A stretch of 64,000 nucleotides of DNA from the NCBI GenBank assembly GCA_020638995.1, contig JACKHM010000002.1, positions 1,612,001-1,676,000 of the forward strand, in the 5' to 3' direction. The position numbers and the translations under genes are program-made. Of this stretch, positions 62,701 through 64,000 are shown in pieces; position 1 is the stretch's first letter; each line of letters opens with the position of its first letter. Source of the DNA: Planctomycetaceae bacterium (lineage in GTDB: Bacteria; Planctomycetota; Planctomycetia; Pirellulales; Pirellulaceae). Below the pieces are notes generated by a model, which worked only from the letters and a program-made list of their open reading frames with translations, did not search any database and was not told where the DNA came from.

Positions 62701-64000
62701 ACTCGGAAAAGGTGATGTCAAGATTGGTTGTCGATGACGTGACCGTTGACGAGGGAGCCGGGTTCCGCGAGTTGACCGTGGGAGCCGTGGTATCAGAACT
62801 GCTCGCCGACGCGGTGACCCGCAAGTTGTCAAAATAGATGTGTTCCGACGGTACCGGCGACCCGCTGCTGGCGACGTACAATTGCAACGTCACCGTATGG
62901 TTTCCGCTCAAGCCGGATACATCGATCGATTGGTCCGCGTACGTTCCCACGGAACTTCGCGACCATTGAGTCGTTCCATCGATTAATACGCGGGCCTCGA
63001 TGTGCGAACCTCGATCATAACGGACGTCGAACAATAGTTCGTCAATGTCGGTCAAGTCGATCGTTTGCTGGTATCCGCGATAGGCTCCCGCTGAAATGCT
63101 GCTGTTATTAAAGGTGTACAGGAACAGAGCCCCATCACCGTGCGTGGCCACGCTCTGATTGGTCGTATTGTGCAGATAACCGTTCAGGTTCGAGCCGCTG
63201 CTGTTCAGCGTCCAGGCCGATGCTTCTGCTTCGAAGCTGGGATCGACGAAGATATTCGGCGTTCCGTCAAACGTACTTACTTGGACATCATCGATATTCC
63301 ATCCTGAATACGGATCGGCAAACGTATTACTCACCATCTCGAACTTGAACCGCACACGGAAATTCGCGTTATTCGCAGCGTACTTCGAAATGTCATACTC
63401 GCGATACTGCCAAGTATTGTCTTCTTCGTACTTGTTCTTGAAGACCGGATGCCACTGCGAGCCGTCAAAGACCTCAACAAACTCGTCGCTGTGACTCGAC
63501 CCCCAACTGTTGAGCCAACGATAGAAGCTGAGTTTGACAGCAGCATGGCCCGAGGCGTCGATCACAGGTGACATCAGGTAGTGGGCTCCGTTTTCGACCA
63601 GCGAAAAGTCCCCGCCGATATTAATTCCAGCCAGAAAGTTATCCGACGTATCCGTGTGGTCGCTGGCCGGGTCCGGATTGCCGTCCTGAGTTCCGCCGCC
63701 GGCCGTCGCCGAGCCGCGTTCCCAATAATCGGTCTCGTAGCCCGTCCAGCCTTGATCGGTGCTGAAGTCGTCGAAAAAGAGTATCGTCGGCGATGACGTG
63801 TCGACCGTATAGCTCCAAGTCAGGTTGGCTAGGTCATTGCCGGCTGTGTCTTCGATGTCGTTGGCATCCGGTGCCAAGCTGACGTTCAATGTTCCATCGA
63901 CCAAATTGGACACGGGGAAACGCCACGTAGTACCGCTGGTATTCGTTGGCGTTCCAACCGAGGCACTTGCGGCCGCAGTGCCGGTCAACACGAGATCCGT
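29732..64000 (-). CDS. Giant modular exported/surface protein with C-terminal dockerin (5' end outside window)
   Basis: One uninterrupted frame of more than 11,400 codons that is still open at base 64000, so the N-terminus and signal are not seen. From the N-terminal side: SwmB/Ig-like repeat, MAM/jelly-roll domains, a second SwmB copy and a propeller (64.0-61.6 kb); HYDIN-like and GEVED domains (61.6-60.8); a CSLREA/beta-helix module (60.8-59.6); three jelly-roll plus Ig modules (59.6-57.4); seven more beta-helix modules (57.4-48.1); SdrD-B and FG-GAP repeats (48.1-46.7); autotransporter-like beta strands (46.3-44.4); SdrD-B and SBBP propeller (44.4-42.8); cadherin-like domain with inserted BNR-like propeller (42.7-41.5); more SdrD-B, two Calx-beta, a ninth beta-helix, cadherin, possible cohesin-like, SdrD-B and FG-GAP (41.2-34.3); cadherin-like repeats (34.3-30.3); dockerin (30.3-30.1); and a 115-residue tail. 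Many DxDxDG-type loops suggest calcium binding. An adhesin or cell-surface matrix role is inference. Confidence 0.93.
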   Translation of the reverse strand, partial: TDLVLTGTAAASASVGTPTNTSGTTWRFPVSNLVDGTLNVSLAPDANDIEDTAGNDLANLTWSYTVDTSSPTILFFDDFSTDQGWTGYETDYWERGSATAGGGTQDGNPDPASDHTDTSDNFLAGINIGGDFSLVENGAHYLMSPVIDASGHAAVKLSFYRWLNSWGSSHSDEFVEVFDGSQWHPVFKNKYEEDNTWQYREYDISKYAANNANFRVRFKFEMVSNTFADPYSGWNIDDVQVSTFDGTPNIFVDPSFEAEASAWTLNSSGSNLNGYLHNTTNQSVATHGDGALFLYTFNNSSISAGAYRGYQQTIDLTDIDELLFDVRYDRGSHIEARVLIDGTTQWSRSSVGTYADQSIDVSGLSGNHTVTLQLYVASSGSPVPSEHIYFDNLRVTASASSSDTTAPTVNSRNPAPSSTVTSSTTNLDITFSESVVGVDASDLVLSGSAAGSASIGSVTNTSGNTYRFPISGLATGTLDISLAPDANDIEDAAGNDLSNLTWSYTVSISGTTSELIWIGFQKDGPSEYTAQRFSGAGSPVQVIGNNFDSNGRYYNLAISGTTLYSGNSGSIYQWDATDGSYIGQLTLDQSATSEMGGSLSGIGTSTGGDLLLAPSGFSTNTRSIARYTTGGNHIRTYTHANLQHPQGTPAGNDDALFVGSRYNPGSGWTEDVLMFNASTGTYVGTIAVTGDVGDVAIMDNQLYVLAYSSGVRVYDLNGTSLPSYSHTISFPTGVSPSSTWGDELYASGGFLYLSEDTDEQWHKINLSGTLLESYDLETRGTYNSVGSMAIATLSVGLPEINIQGNGQDIADGDTLPSSSDHTDAGLVAANVDTVTRTFTIQNTGTATLTLTGATPVSITGPHAGDFNVTSQPSASSLAASGSTTFSVSFTPSATGLRQATIHIASDDADEEPYDFAIQGVGVADYGDAPAPYPVAWHAATGPQLGSVRDAESSNQASIAADGDDQADSDDEDGVVFASVPRAGMSTDVAITASASGVLNAWLDFNDDGDWSDPNEQIFTDESVNSGSNTLSFTVPSDVETTLRTMARFRLSSASGLAFDGDSADGEVEDHAVAIYGLLTVDSTADEIDQTPGDGVVDTQSGNVSLRAAIMEANARAGADTIQLPPGTYNLTIGGTDEDSGATGDLDITDNLTIVGTDPDSTIIRTTVADRVIHISGGVTVDLHGVTVTGGDISGGGGILNVSSDLSLENVIVEGNSGGGIRNDGVNVSGDAQLSLTNSVVRNNSGTGIVNIFAHATVLGSTISDNVGGGISNGNYAGISITSSTISGNSTTGFGGGLVTCDCDPVTITNSTITGNRSDSDDSGGEDGGGIKAYGQTVTIHNSIVAGNFLGSGTQQNDVGGTLVTSSSYSIIGHSGTSGGLTDGVNNNRVGIDPRLGPLQDHGGPTRTHAPLPSSVAIDGGSAFTATVDQRGVSRTFDNPLVANAASGDGTDIGAYEVEAPGTQTLGYSQGFESGDVTRVAGFMFAVAGTGLIEVVTSDMPHAGNNHLRMWQSGTSSSNRQEAVLQMDLAAQSNDTDLTLDFWMKGANPASQSNYVDLLVSGDGNSWQQVGSRINLNNNRYEHYHYDLDAELTVANVALDGDVFVMWRHHGLVASGTAMLDNIRVSNGDVLGPSVLTHSPLAETAGPVSSISVTFDEELDAATFTASDVEIIDPAGRAVSLTGDPVDSGDKKTFTLNLAASQSLIGEYTLRIGPDVLDAAGNPLNQDGDLVDGELEDAYVAVVNIGPPSAQSLGYLQGFEGGDIGSLPGFRFAVAGTGLIEVVNTDAPQVGTYHLRMRQSETSSANRQEATLVMDLSAHSAATDLWLDFWMKGNNPQSQSNYVDVLVSGDGENWQQLGNRVNLYNDRYEHYHFDLDAELDTASVARDGDVYIMWRHHGLVATSTAILDNIRVSNLDVLGPSVVSHAPNSQTAGPVSSISVTFDESINGSTFTTADIQLFDSSGAAVALSGDPIDTGDQTTFTLNLDAAQSLRGQYRLSIGPDVEDTNGNPMNQDGDFIDRETTDAFVSEVNIGPPTAQTLGYEQDFESGDIGSLAGFQFSTDGTGLIEVVADDSPQAGSYHLRMRQTATSSDNRQEAVMLLDLSANSSDTDLWLDFWMKGNNPQSQSNYVDVLVSGDGNTWQQIGSREYLYGDHYRHYQFDLDAELDATGITLDSDVYVMWRHHGLVASGTAMLDNIRVSNLELGSYFFVDSTLDTVDANPGDGVALDANGNTTLRAAVMEANALAGKQSIALPAGHYVLTRSGTDDTAVSGDLDITGATTLVGVGIGETTIDAGGTSGIGDRVFHIVSGGNLNLSHLTVTGGNANRGGGIELLSGTLTATHIEVTQNKSQGYGGGIFTAGQMSIEDSLITNNLQSFGAGYSGGGVYVQGGNSALTRVTISGNDADVGGGLSIEYGGGANATVDASTISGNNSRSGSRGGGGVTNQAILVISNSTITGNTAVAYGGGILNWQDLTVINSTITNNTANGGADGIHVLGANPTRLSNTIVAGNGIDLDGEATFTSQGNNLIGNAAAAAGLVNGANGDLVGGNGNPVIDAKLEALADNGGPTFTHALMPGSPAIDAGSNSAAPTFDQRGAFRPLDGDGDGTAIADIGAFEYVDGFFVDSTIDAVDADLNDGKAEDASGKRTLRAAIQQANKDSGPDLIVIAPGTYSLSIAGGEEDAAASGDLDITGDLSIIAGSRDLTTINAAGIDRVFDVRDDITVMFAGLTVTGGRVTDNLGNGGLLVYTQGVTGPTVIVQNSRFTNNVSDLWAGGIGNTRGTLTISNTEVTSNQGGLGGGVYTSQGQTTIIDSTISNNTAIFKEGATFGTKDGGGLYVSNGTVEISGTTISGNTAEGRGGGLYVADSSVSVTGSTISDNTSTLEGGGINLIEGTMLLENSVVARNTSTNWIYDGIHVTKYGGNGFATATIRNSTISANTGVGVWALGPHVVEVDNSTITQNDSYGIVGENTVTLFNTIAADNCQAGGSCFDVGGTTGSRGHNLIGVDSSQEFTQDVSDLVGTTSSPLDAKLGPLQDNGGATFTHNLLVGSPAIDAGDSTGAPATDQRGAPRPQDGDGNGSKLVDIGAVERVDFVVNTTDDTDDVSPGDGNAVDSNGNTSLRAAIREANALAGEQVIFVPAGTFTLSIAGTGEDDALTGDLDITDDVTIVGAGQEQSIINGNRLDRVFDVMDAKFDLSHLTVTGGLAPTAERGGGINNINGTLTLSSVTVRDNESNYGGGGVFTQGASVVATIVNSTFSRNQSVDEGGGGIAVQASSAIVIDSVFSDNSNTALSFNGATPSSTLSISGSEFSGNYGAGQGGALALGRGISDITTSTFRNNSAVQGGAIDIYVHDADVTLSNSSITNNAATKGSGGGIRVFGQSDVTLQNVTVSGNTINDGGNSGAGIANLDGAVSITNSTITDNHAIKGTAGGISHGIQSVAGSVTLKNTIVAGNTAQGGDPDVGGSITFSSDGHNLIGDVGTATGFTDGLNSDIVGGGSNAAIDPMLGSLADNGGPTLTHTPLAGSPAIDAGSTTASFDQRGALRPLDGNGDGTAVADIGAVEYVSGFFVDGFVDAVDADLNDATATDADGNHTLRAAIMEANTESEPKTIVLVAGTYTLSLAGALEDNAATGDLDIKNDITIVGLGADNTIIDASKLDRVFEVHAGKRLRLENLTIRNGLVSGGADGGGILNSGTLELVGVTIDSNDASSIGGQGGGVYNNGSLTITDSLLTGNIGNQGGGALLNAVGATAEITNTTFDNNNAISQGGGAIQTAVNALLDVSGSTFTSNTAPWNGGAIDNVGGTVRINNTLIDQNSLTLTGHGGGLLNASDGVMTITGSTISRNTADSGGAIKNSDTATLTLINTTISGNSANLFGAGILQTSTGHVNVLNSTITANQLTAALSEGGGVMALTGTVSLTSTLIAGNTAVGADDIDDNDAMGTIVSLGHNLIGDVGDVTELIDGVNYDQVGGGGNSVIDAKLGPLADNGGPTLTHALLDGSPAIDAATSTEVTDQRGAPRSLDGDGDQIAVPDIGAFESLPSGAFFVDSFEDGVDADLNDPEAVDSNGSHTLRAAIMQANFNAGPEIIVLAKGTYELTIDPQGLVEQESLTGDLDVTDDLSIIGVSAENSIIDGNSIDRVFQSFDINLNLERLTVTGGNSVISASQGGGLALSGEVTLSDVIVTGNHANDKGGGISYSSTLGGALHIVGSSISNNTANSSSGGIKVFSGTLIVDDSTIEGNIAGSSGGGLSIETSATIRNSSIINNVAQTTHGGGLVIAAGEISNTTISGNQAADIGGGVLAGANGVVTIANSTIYDNHSVTGDGNGVYALSNTVQLKNTIVAQNDNMSSTIDLGADTGSFISLGGNLIGNGDGVTGFVDNVNGDLVGNSANLLDPLLGPLQDNGGPTWTHLPLPGSRAIDAGNDAGATSTDQRGVLRPQDGDFDGTSQSDIGAVERVDFFVNTTADTIDINVGDGVAEDASGKTSLRAAIMEANAFAGRQSIFVPQGTYTLSIAGGDEDAAATGDLDIASEITLIGAGQDATVIDAAQIDRVFDVLPAANATLSGVTVANGFVGTFRDGAGIQNKGTLQLIDSVIRDNHAGQLGGGLFNAGTAAFNGVTVQNNRDDNYGGGVSNQGTLDLRSSKVLNNSAPWGGGIHNEALLTIVNSTIDGNRGDTAGGGIHNFATHIGGTATLNITGITISNNISNGITTGTGGGLFNFGDAVATITNSTFSGNRAIQDAASYTGQGGAIYSEATLNLSSVTVTDNTAEGPTIYSGGTATLQNTLVAGNNSNGDLSGVITSNGHNLIGVIGSASGLTNGVNGDIVGTVGSPVDAQLGPLADNGGPTMTHALLTGSPAIDAGASTEVTDQRGAPRSLDGDGDQIAVPDIGAFEDFDPSYFFVDSFEDTVDANPGDGIVADANGHRTLRAAVMEANALSGDNTIVLTPGTYTLSIRGNAENAAATGDLDITDDTGAMTIIGVGAGVTVIDAGGDSGLLDRVFHLTRGGTELRLSGVTVTGGRATDTSTSDGGAIVNNYGKLIISATEITGNAANRDGGGISDFGDITIEGSSITNNVAGGAGGGIYQIAGTMNMVGSTVANNASGGGGGIVNDATSIIIDSTISGNSATVGVGQGGGIFNQTDRSLTLINTTISGNSVTHSGGGISNYGDISVINSTIVDNSGASQGGGGIFSWKGPVSIQNSIVVSIGRDTTLGGSFTSLGNNLINSVGNVTTFQNGVNGDLVNVDPLLSPLQDNGGPTLTHLPLPGSPVIDAGNNTGAPATDQRGFARPQDGNNDGTATVDIGAVERTLAQIHGLKFHDRNGDGVQAQDGSEPGLAGWTIFLDLNGNGVLDAGELSTVTMPDDPATVGVDETGMYWLTGIEPGSYQVAEVQQTAWVETAPRTPLLSASGKYLTGDVPVGIALADLNGDQRADLVLANLAGDSISVLLNNGNRTWGPKSDFVAGDGTGALVVGDFDHDNDLDIAVANRFGDSVSVLKNNGDGTFAVPVSTAVGDHPMALAVGDMNGDRNLDLVVTNLMDHDLMVLLGNGDGTFVSMSRVAVGGASRAIDLADFDGDGDLDAVVVNESPTGIELLLNDGSGLLAAPTQLVSGSSPYALVTGDFDQNQTIDIAYLELSSRSIQMLANHGDATFATAKVSLTGVDPDSLAVGDLDGDGDLDLVTGNVDTDNITMLLNDGSGTFVPLASATVGDAPEAVAIADLDGDGDLDLATANGNEDSASVLLNRLGTYAVDLYAGQVATNLDFGNQFVNAAPVLADTEVEALLPLGASDAANRGTLVRNLTRGITDTDAGALQGIAITATNETNGTVQYTTDDGATWTDVGTVSGTSALLLANDGNTRVRFVHNGGFTGSVSNLITFRAWDQTEGTAGTKFNASINGLNTAFSTTTDIVAAFLTDVFWDGDAGDNLWTTAGNWNNDTLPGTGDNVLIDVAGMPTVTLGSGMKEVGKFYAQESLVVEGVGTSLTATDRAVIDASLTVRDRAAVQAAGATADVLALASVSLTSANLEASGGGRLSLPATIFQGGSNGVTLRATGTGSLLDLTTLATLVGGNSHTIPTVVEATSGGTVDLSGTTAITKNIVLRASGATSRLHLDALQSINSDPGSPLDSEVSYLDAINGGTITAPQLTTLTSVGLRANTGTTLTLPSLQTFSGGQAEVVVIADGAGAVIDLSNATLLVGSRGEAFGYLTARIEALNGGTVDLSAVTTATKQLTLVSNAADSVLDLSSLQSVDSQFTSPRRAETARIEVRASAQLLAPNLVSTSGTGLAAFDGGVLSLPALTAFSGGKLATEIRADGAGSTIDLPAVATLAGSTGEAFGLLATAVRLTDGGRLNLAAATAINDKSEFTINTGGQLNVRSNGTIFSDAVITLGAAGTIDGSVRLGAISTLRGSGEIVGHLLSSGTVAVGTSPGTLVVQGDYLQDSVASLNIEVGGRTAGTDYDQLQIGGHAQLDGTLNVSYINSFTPASGDDFKILTYRSTEGDFATKNGLSGLAAFDAGPSYDLVLDPGSISGVAFHDQNGNGVRDGGELSLNDRTVYLDLNDNGTLDENEPTAVTAMGDVNPTFANAFTLSSGGPDKVTAITTDALGNVYVAGQFQGSVDFDLGPGNTTLTAQNESDLFVAKYGADGSFAWVGSIGGINGTDLIYDIVTDAAGNVYFTGSFYNTRDFDPGSGVSNLTSGGDADAFVAKWDTDGAIVWAKHFNGTTLNDVSQSVSLAPNGDLLVTGFFKGTVDFDPSTSTVELTAKGDHDIFIARLDADGNLIWVRSAGVAGGESGGFEVEVDASGYIYSTGYFSGTVDFDPSVAVNSETSVGDLDIYIWKLDANGNYVWSTAIGGTGQDSAHALALDSSGDVRVGGYFEGTVDFNQGSGIANLTSAGGRDGFLWSVGSDASFDGAVRFGVNAHDRVADVDIDADGNTYLTIAFEHEVDFDPGSGLKLLQGAGGQDVALVKLDSANKLLWAGRIGGSLDDEPGLQASALDPDGSIYVGGGFQATADFDPNNGSFDLMSGGGLDAFVLKVNVREPGVYTFPLVVPGSYTVRTVDQTGWRETTPITGKHDVTVAAGQAVQDLSFGIVENVAPTAGDDTGIETDEDTPLTLAETVLTANDTDPDLDALHLVAVSPASDEGGAVTLWQRTGMSPVDQIAGPCQPEIRDMIALANGDLVTGHVGYRFRSTDDGATWSPIYEDTIGCFTTHQFSQNVEGRVFFLEKTVGLFNDDNFATLGTPIALGGWIAGVPVATGVNAGTGDGLFLGDPTYWDAYRYNDFEGYVRFYENDEAGGKPAPIVALGDQSGHIWLRTDDSKLLRSNEPAEPGSGVLTFSQVGAADQLREPRLVAADGSLYVTDLDGDLWKSVDNGATFVEVALYTDFTGEGVALNDFIEIAGGTLMAGLASGEVRASFDGGATWLATGNLGSPVIALTEASDGEVFAATADAVYLYNQLGGVLTYSPLQDFDGADTFTYTVSDLNGGFSTATVTLTVNAVNDTPTLDDPAAPPTLNEDAAEQTVSLTGISAGGGETQELRVTATSDNQTLLPDGNITVAYTSDNPTGTLKFTPAANTFGTAVVTVTVTDAGLDGDILQTADNGMFAQTFTVEVIEDATIQGTKFHDLNENGVQDNGEPGLPGWTIFIDTNNNGMLDVGEQSTLTDADGNYALTDLPPSVEYTVIEVPQAGWIQTTPTLDSLVEGIEVVANQTITGPQVIWPIRSLAVAPNGNTMVVWYSGFLDGDREGVGARIFDATGTPVTDEFVVNSSTNLEQDNPMVVADSDGNFVVSWTTAHLSADRTIVARKFDSSGVPLTGEITVSESDTSNNVSAVTAIPGGGFVVAWSSRISLPSGPWETQARIFDANAMPLTGSFVVSTQDFANPTFTATAVSDNGTVLFAWQSDRGDGGDIQMRLFDLTGNPLTDETAVHASNAAAQTIPAAVAVSNGFVVSWVDAASQIVTRRVDATGTPVGGEHVLGTGTIGTSALATTLQGDVLATWTDTSAPATLARRLRPDGRPVEDAFLITSRADASFPTIASFPNGGLVSAYFADDGDGKGVVMKFFDGPVAHRVTPGAGEQIIGLNFGNRALPGEIHGQKFHDFNSNGINDVGEPGLEGWTIYLDANDNGQLDEGEVSTTTDANGNYAFTGLEPLQNYIVRTVQESSWTRITPSDEFVVSLGAGEVVVDRDFGSGLTISVDDIVVDPEGNDTSTVTFTVTLSAASSVTTTVEYATADGTAKAGKDYEATNGTLTFDPGETEKVITVTINGDATDEFDETFVVVLSNSDNAEIVDVQGEATIHDDDALVTVSISDAVLNAEGDIGTRQMIFTVSLSVASEKPITVDFTTSDDTAHDSSDYAATSGTLSFAVGETEKTIAVMIRGDMQFETNETFVVSLSSPVNTTVDDGEAIGTITNDDPLLTVNSTADKPDLTPGNFTVDTGIANEITLRAAIMEANALSGPDTIILPAGTYVLTESGINEDDAALGDLDITADELTIVGDGAATTIIDASGLSTQSRDRVFHILSGATLHLSGVTLKGGSIASGLGGGIKNEGTLTVDASVVENNNAPEGGAISNVSGATLTITNSEILSNQAVGAAGSAPGGAISNFGQATFVRTVFRDNTAGVGGAIFNFGGLALDESTFDGNEAQDGGGLYNFAGASDDIVITKSLFFENVASHDGGAVYLASTGTVDMTNTTFSGNQAGSGGGAIRNASGKLTLLNVTLADNVAVNQGGALLNNAQATVTNTLIGRNNAPSSPDVSGSFTSAGNNLIGEIGAAIGFVNGVKNDIVGVADLHMVSVLEDNGGPTLTYWLLPGSLAIDAANTALAPATDQRGTTRPQDGDLIGTGEADIGAFELLENPHPVINDQAFSIDENSTLGTTVGMVVASDDTQNALTFQILSGNEGDAFAIDVNTGEIQVNGTLNFEAIPQYQLTVEVRDPGRLTDTATLTINVNDLNEAPFVVGSGIGDLVRPDGAVAEMIDLTSVFEDPDRDVLEFSLSNTNDAIVNAKIVGSTLELSFVDDASMSLAYRANQVRTPALITVTANDRTEGQGLSTEETFTFEVTPSTTFEYVLVLVIQPTPDVEVTTLPTSVTRASVGDHLFGEIWMRDLLVGNVVASNVESTGVEQAGVDVVFNGVIEVTSLTHNGILPPLGSRMSGYIDNGGGRIDQFAAQTFPSNATRGLAPTYGRLGFFEFEIRSDLDTNQSNTLQIGLELDAELAAGYPTRRIASGDAGGGINQSQIGLSEPLELLIDPEGGIGATTLFAAPLTFSVGGSTPVSLVGTDIDRDGDADLVSLTEGTTGGEIGLLLNSPGFTRTLQLGPGEIARSIDFGDQASPGAIRGQKFNDLNRNGQRDLGEPGLEGWTVYLDLNGNNERDGDEPTQVTDQEGFYGFTVLPSLTTYTVREEALEGWVQTFPSESKDQEWLISLEAGEFREGVDFGNRLDTGQGLTDLVGKSYRDANGNGIQDAGEAGIPQQRIYVDLNNNGLFDTNEPSTLTDDAGEYRISSLSPSTYIVRAEPMVNETQIFPLGNQWSSKEVFAGDGPQFIQLADVNGDSHLDLVVANRITNNVSVLMNDDQGTGAFEPAKNISVGFGASSVVVADLDGDGDGDIAASNLYSASVSILINEGVAGFTKLGNFAVGFAPRSLIASDLNGDGKIDLAVASEKSNAVTILLNNGDANFANTVSIPVLGAPVGLAVANLDGVPGNDLAVVSFDSNKVTVLPNRSVDGVLSFGTSTSFNVGTGPFSVTTGDLDRDGDLDLAVANVLSDNVSILLNPGNGLFSSAVSVNAGTGPSSLSAVDLDRDGDLDLAVTNGTSTNLAILRNLGNATFSAPETFGAGDFPTALPFAVAAGDINGDSSIDLAVANSDSDNISLFQNSLVPGAHIIQLTNAEDAVGLEFRIQSADTAPTLAALPTQFSVNEDAGPQSLSLTGISDGDSGRQPLRVTVTSNNMQLIPTPVVSYTSPDDSASVTYQPNAGQSGQSILTVTVTDGGIDLDLATTQDNRSTSQTLTVTVLAVNDPPVIDGVSNETISEDSGPQVVNLTGIGAGDSSQSLTISATSSNPSLIPNPTVNYTSPASSGSLSYRPVDNQSGEAIITITLHDDGGTDRGGVDTTITSFTVNVTPTNDPPTIDEIEDPEAILENSPTQTVTLGGISAGGNETQQLQVSVTSSNVDLIPTPQVSYVSPNMAGSVSYQPVVGQSGTSVLTVTVTDGGLDGELATSADNGSFAQQFTVTVLAVNDAPKIDPIGTQTIAEDSGLQTIGLTGIGAGDSSQSLTISATSSNPSLIPNPTVNYTSPASSGSLSYRPVDNQSGEAIITITLHDDGGTDRGGVDTTITSFTVNVTPTNDPPTIDEIEDPEAILENSPTQTVTLGGISAGGNETQQLQVSVTSSNVDLIPTPQVSYVSPNMAGSVSYQPVVGQSGTSVLTVTVTDGGLDGELATSADNGSFAQQFTVTVLAVNDAPKIDPIGTQTIAEDSGLQTIGLTGIGAGDSSQSLTISATSSNPSLIPNPTVNYTSPASSGSLSYRPVDNQSGEAIITITLHDDGGTDRGGVDTTITSFTVNVTPTNDPPTIDEIEDPEAILENSPTQTVTLGGISAGGNETQQLQVSVTSSNVDLIPTPQVSYVSPNMAGSVSYQPVVGQSGTSVLTVTVTDGGLDGELATSADNGSFAQQFTVTVLAVNDAPKIDPIGTQTIAEDSGLQTIGLTGLSAVELAQSLTITATSSSPGILPNPTVNYTSPNATGAISFRPVENQSGNVVITITLTDDGGTDRGGVDTTITSFTVSVTPMNDPPTIDTIDDPVAIPEDSLTQLISLQGISAGGNESQPIRVSITSSNTDLIASPTVIYSSPDTFGKVSYQPVPNRSGIAVLRITVMDGGFDQDLDTLGDNQSTIEEFTVVVNASNDKVTLDPIVSPAPIKEDAGEQVVTLTGISAGLGEDQPLRVTVLSDNPDLIVPVIDYASPSSTGMIRYTPESNQSGSAIVTVTVTDGGLDEDLMTEDDNDFFSEAFTVTVLPVNDSPMIAAVGRQIIAEDADEQTVPISGISAGGEIQGLTLTASSSNSTLVADPLVIYTSGETVGTLTYIPVNNQFGTTTITLTLTDDGGTENGGVDTFVSSFTIEVTAVNDPPVAQDDTASTDEDTPIQLAAATLLGNDEDPDSSDELTTAIADTMSQRGAIVQRNEDGSFTYDPSGVDEFQQLKPGETLEDRFTYLVTDGMEQAVGTVVVTVSGVFDYVNPVNRRDVNNDGAVAPLDALIIINTLNEFGTRQLRGTSGTPKFYYDVSGDNLVAPLDVLQVINFLNSPVGEGEGTRVDLANSMLVPSATPLSVMVDIRQIELVATEIFQRESRCPTLGSMQTVAGLNDVLAAIRVWNHAQDLPLAETPNFDFTSLSDAELDELLTDISLKVGLEQEGVISPIGTE
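30090..30290 (-). other. Dockerin type I domain of the giant protein
   Basis: Two calcium-binding repeats, DVNNDGAVAPLDALIIINTL (about 30205-30284) and DVSGDNLVAPLDVLQVINFL (about 30090-30165), are separated by about 20 residues. This is the usual planctomycete dockerin form (N-R-x-D-V-N-x-D-G then L-D-x-L-x-x-I-N). Dockerins bind cohesin domains, so this end should anchor the protein to a cohesin-bearing partner. About 115 further residues follow before the stop, unlike dockerins that lie at the very C-terminus. Confidence 0.85.
31878..33875 (-). repeat. Three tandem copies of a 666-bp unit
   Basis: Bases 31878-32543, 32544-33209 and 33210-33875 appear identical wherever I compared them. 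Each encodes 222 residues made of two cadherin-like domains of about 111 residues each (for example QTIAEDSGLQTIGLTG and NDPPTIDEIEDPEAILEN). Flanking repeats of the same family are clearly diverged. Identical copies mean a recent in-frame expansion, gene conversion, or an assembly artefact; 666 is a multiple of three, so the frame is kept. Confidence 0.93.
36265..36800 (-). other. Possible cohesin-like domain of the giant protein
   Basis: A stretch of about 175 residues: TFEYVLVLVIQPTPDVEVTT, then SVGDHLFGEIWMRDL, GVEQAGVDVVFNGVIEVTSL, GRIDQFAAQTF and GRLGFFEFEIRSD. The pattern of a two-layer beta sandwich opening with 'vGd.f...v.v.Dl' and later a Gly-rich strand resembles cohesin-type domains in planctomycete dockerin proteins. 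The assignment is tentative. Confidence 0.4.
41610..42610 (-). other. BNR/YCF48-like propeller inserted in a cadherin-like domain
   Basis: A tandem cadherin-like domain begins as DTDPDLDALHLVAVSPASDE. Instead of the usual short loop it runs into about 320 residues of sensor-propeller sequence (RFRSTDDGATWSPIYEDT, WKSVDNGATFVEVALYTD, VRASFDGGATWLATGNLG). It then resumes with LTYSPLQDFDGADTFTYTVS, the end of the same cadherin-like fold. The repeated S-x-D-x-G-x-T-W motifs are Asp-box (BNR) signatures. Confidence 0.7.
48080..57390 (-). repeat. Seven tandem CSLREA/right-handed beta-helix modules
   Basis: Each module of about 1.25-1.45 kb opens with a (F)FVDS/VNTT...LRAAI(M)xAN motif, followed by a GDLDI(T)...II(D/N)...DRVF strand, a run of 'SNTxxxGGGIxN' beta-helix rungs and a closing choice-of-anchor element (GPLxDNGGPTxTH...PAIDAG...DQRG...DIGAxE). 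LRAA landmarks fall near 57.29, 56.04, 54.63, 53.21, 51.78, 50.53 and 49.21 kb. Two further modules of the same type lie apart near 60.67 and 38.65 kb. The modules are diverged in sequence and so are old compared with the 666-bp repeats. Confidence 0.85.
57390..59640 (-). repeat. Three tandem jelly-roll + SwmB/Ig-like modules
   Basis: Three consecutive units of about 0.86 kb each start with LGY-x-Q-(G/D)-F-E-x-GD, continue with a lectin-like jelly roll (HLRM...DLWLDFWMKGNNPQSQSNYV; YVMWRHHGLVAS; NIRVSN) and end, in the first two units, with an Ig-like segment (GPVSSISVTFDE...YRLSIGPDV...GNPMNQDGD). The third leads directly into the second beta-helix module. Sequence similarity among units is high but clearly less than that of the 666-bp copies. 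Confidence 0.8.
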
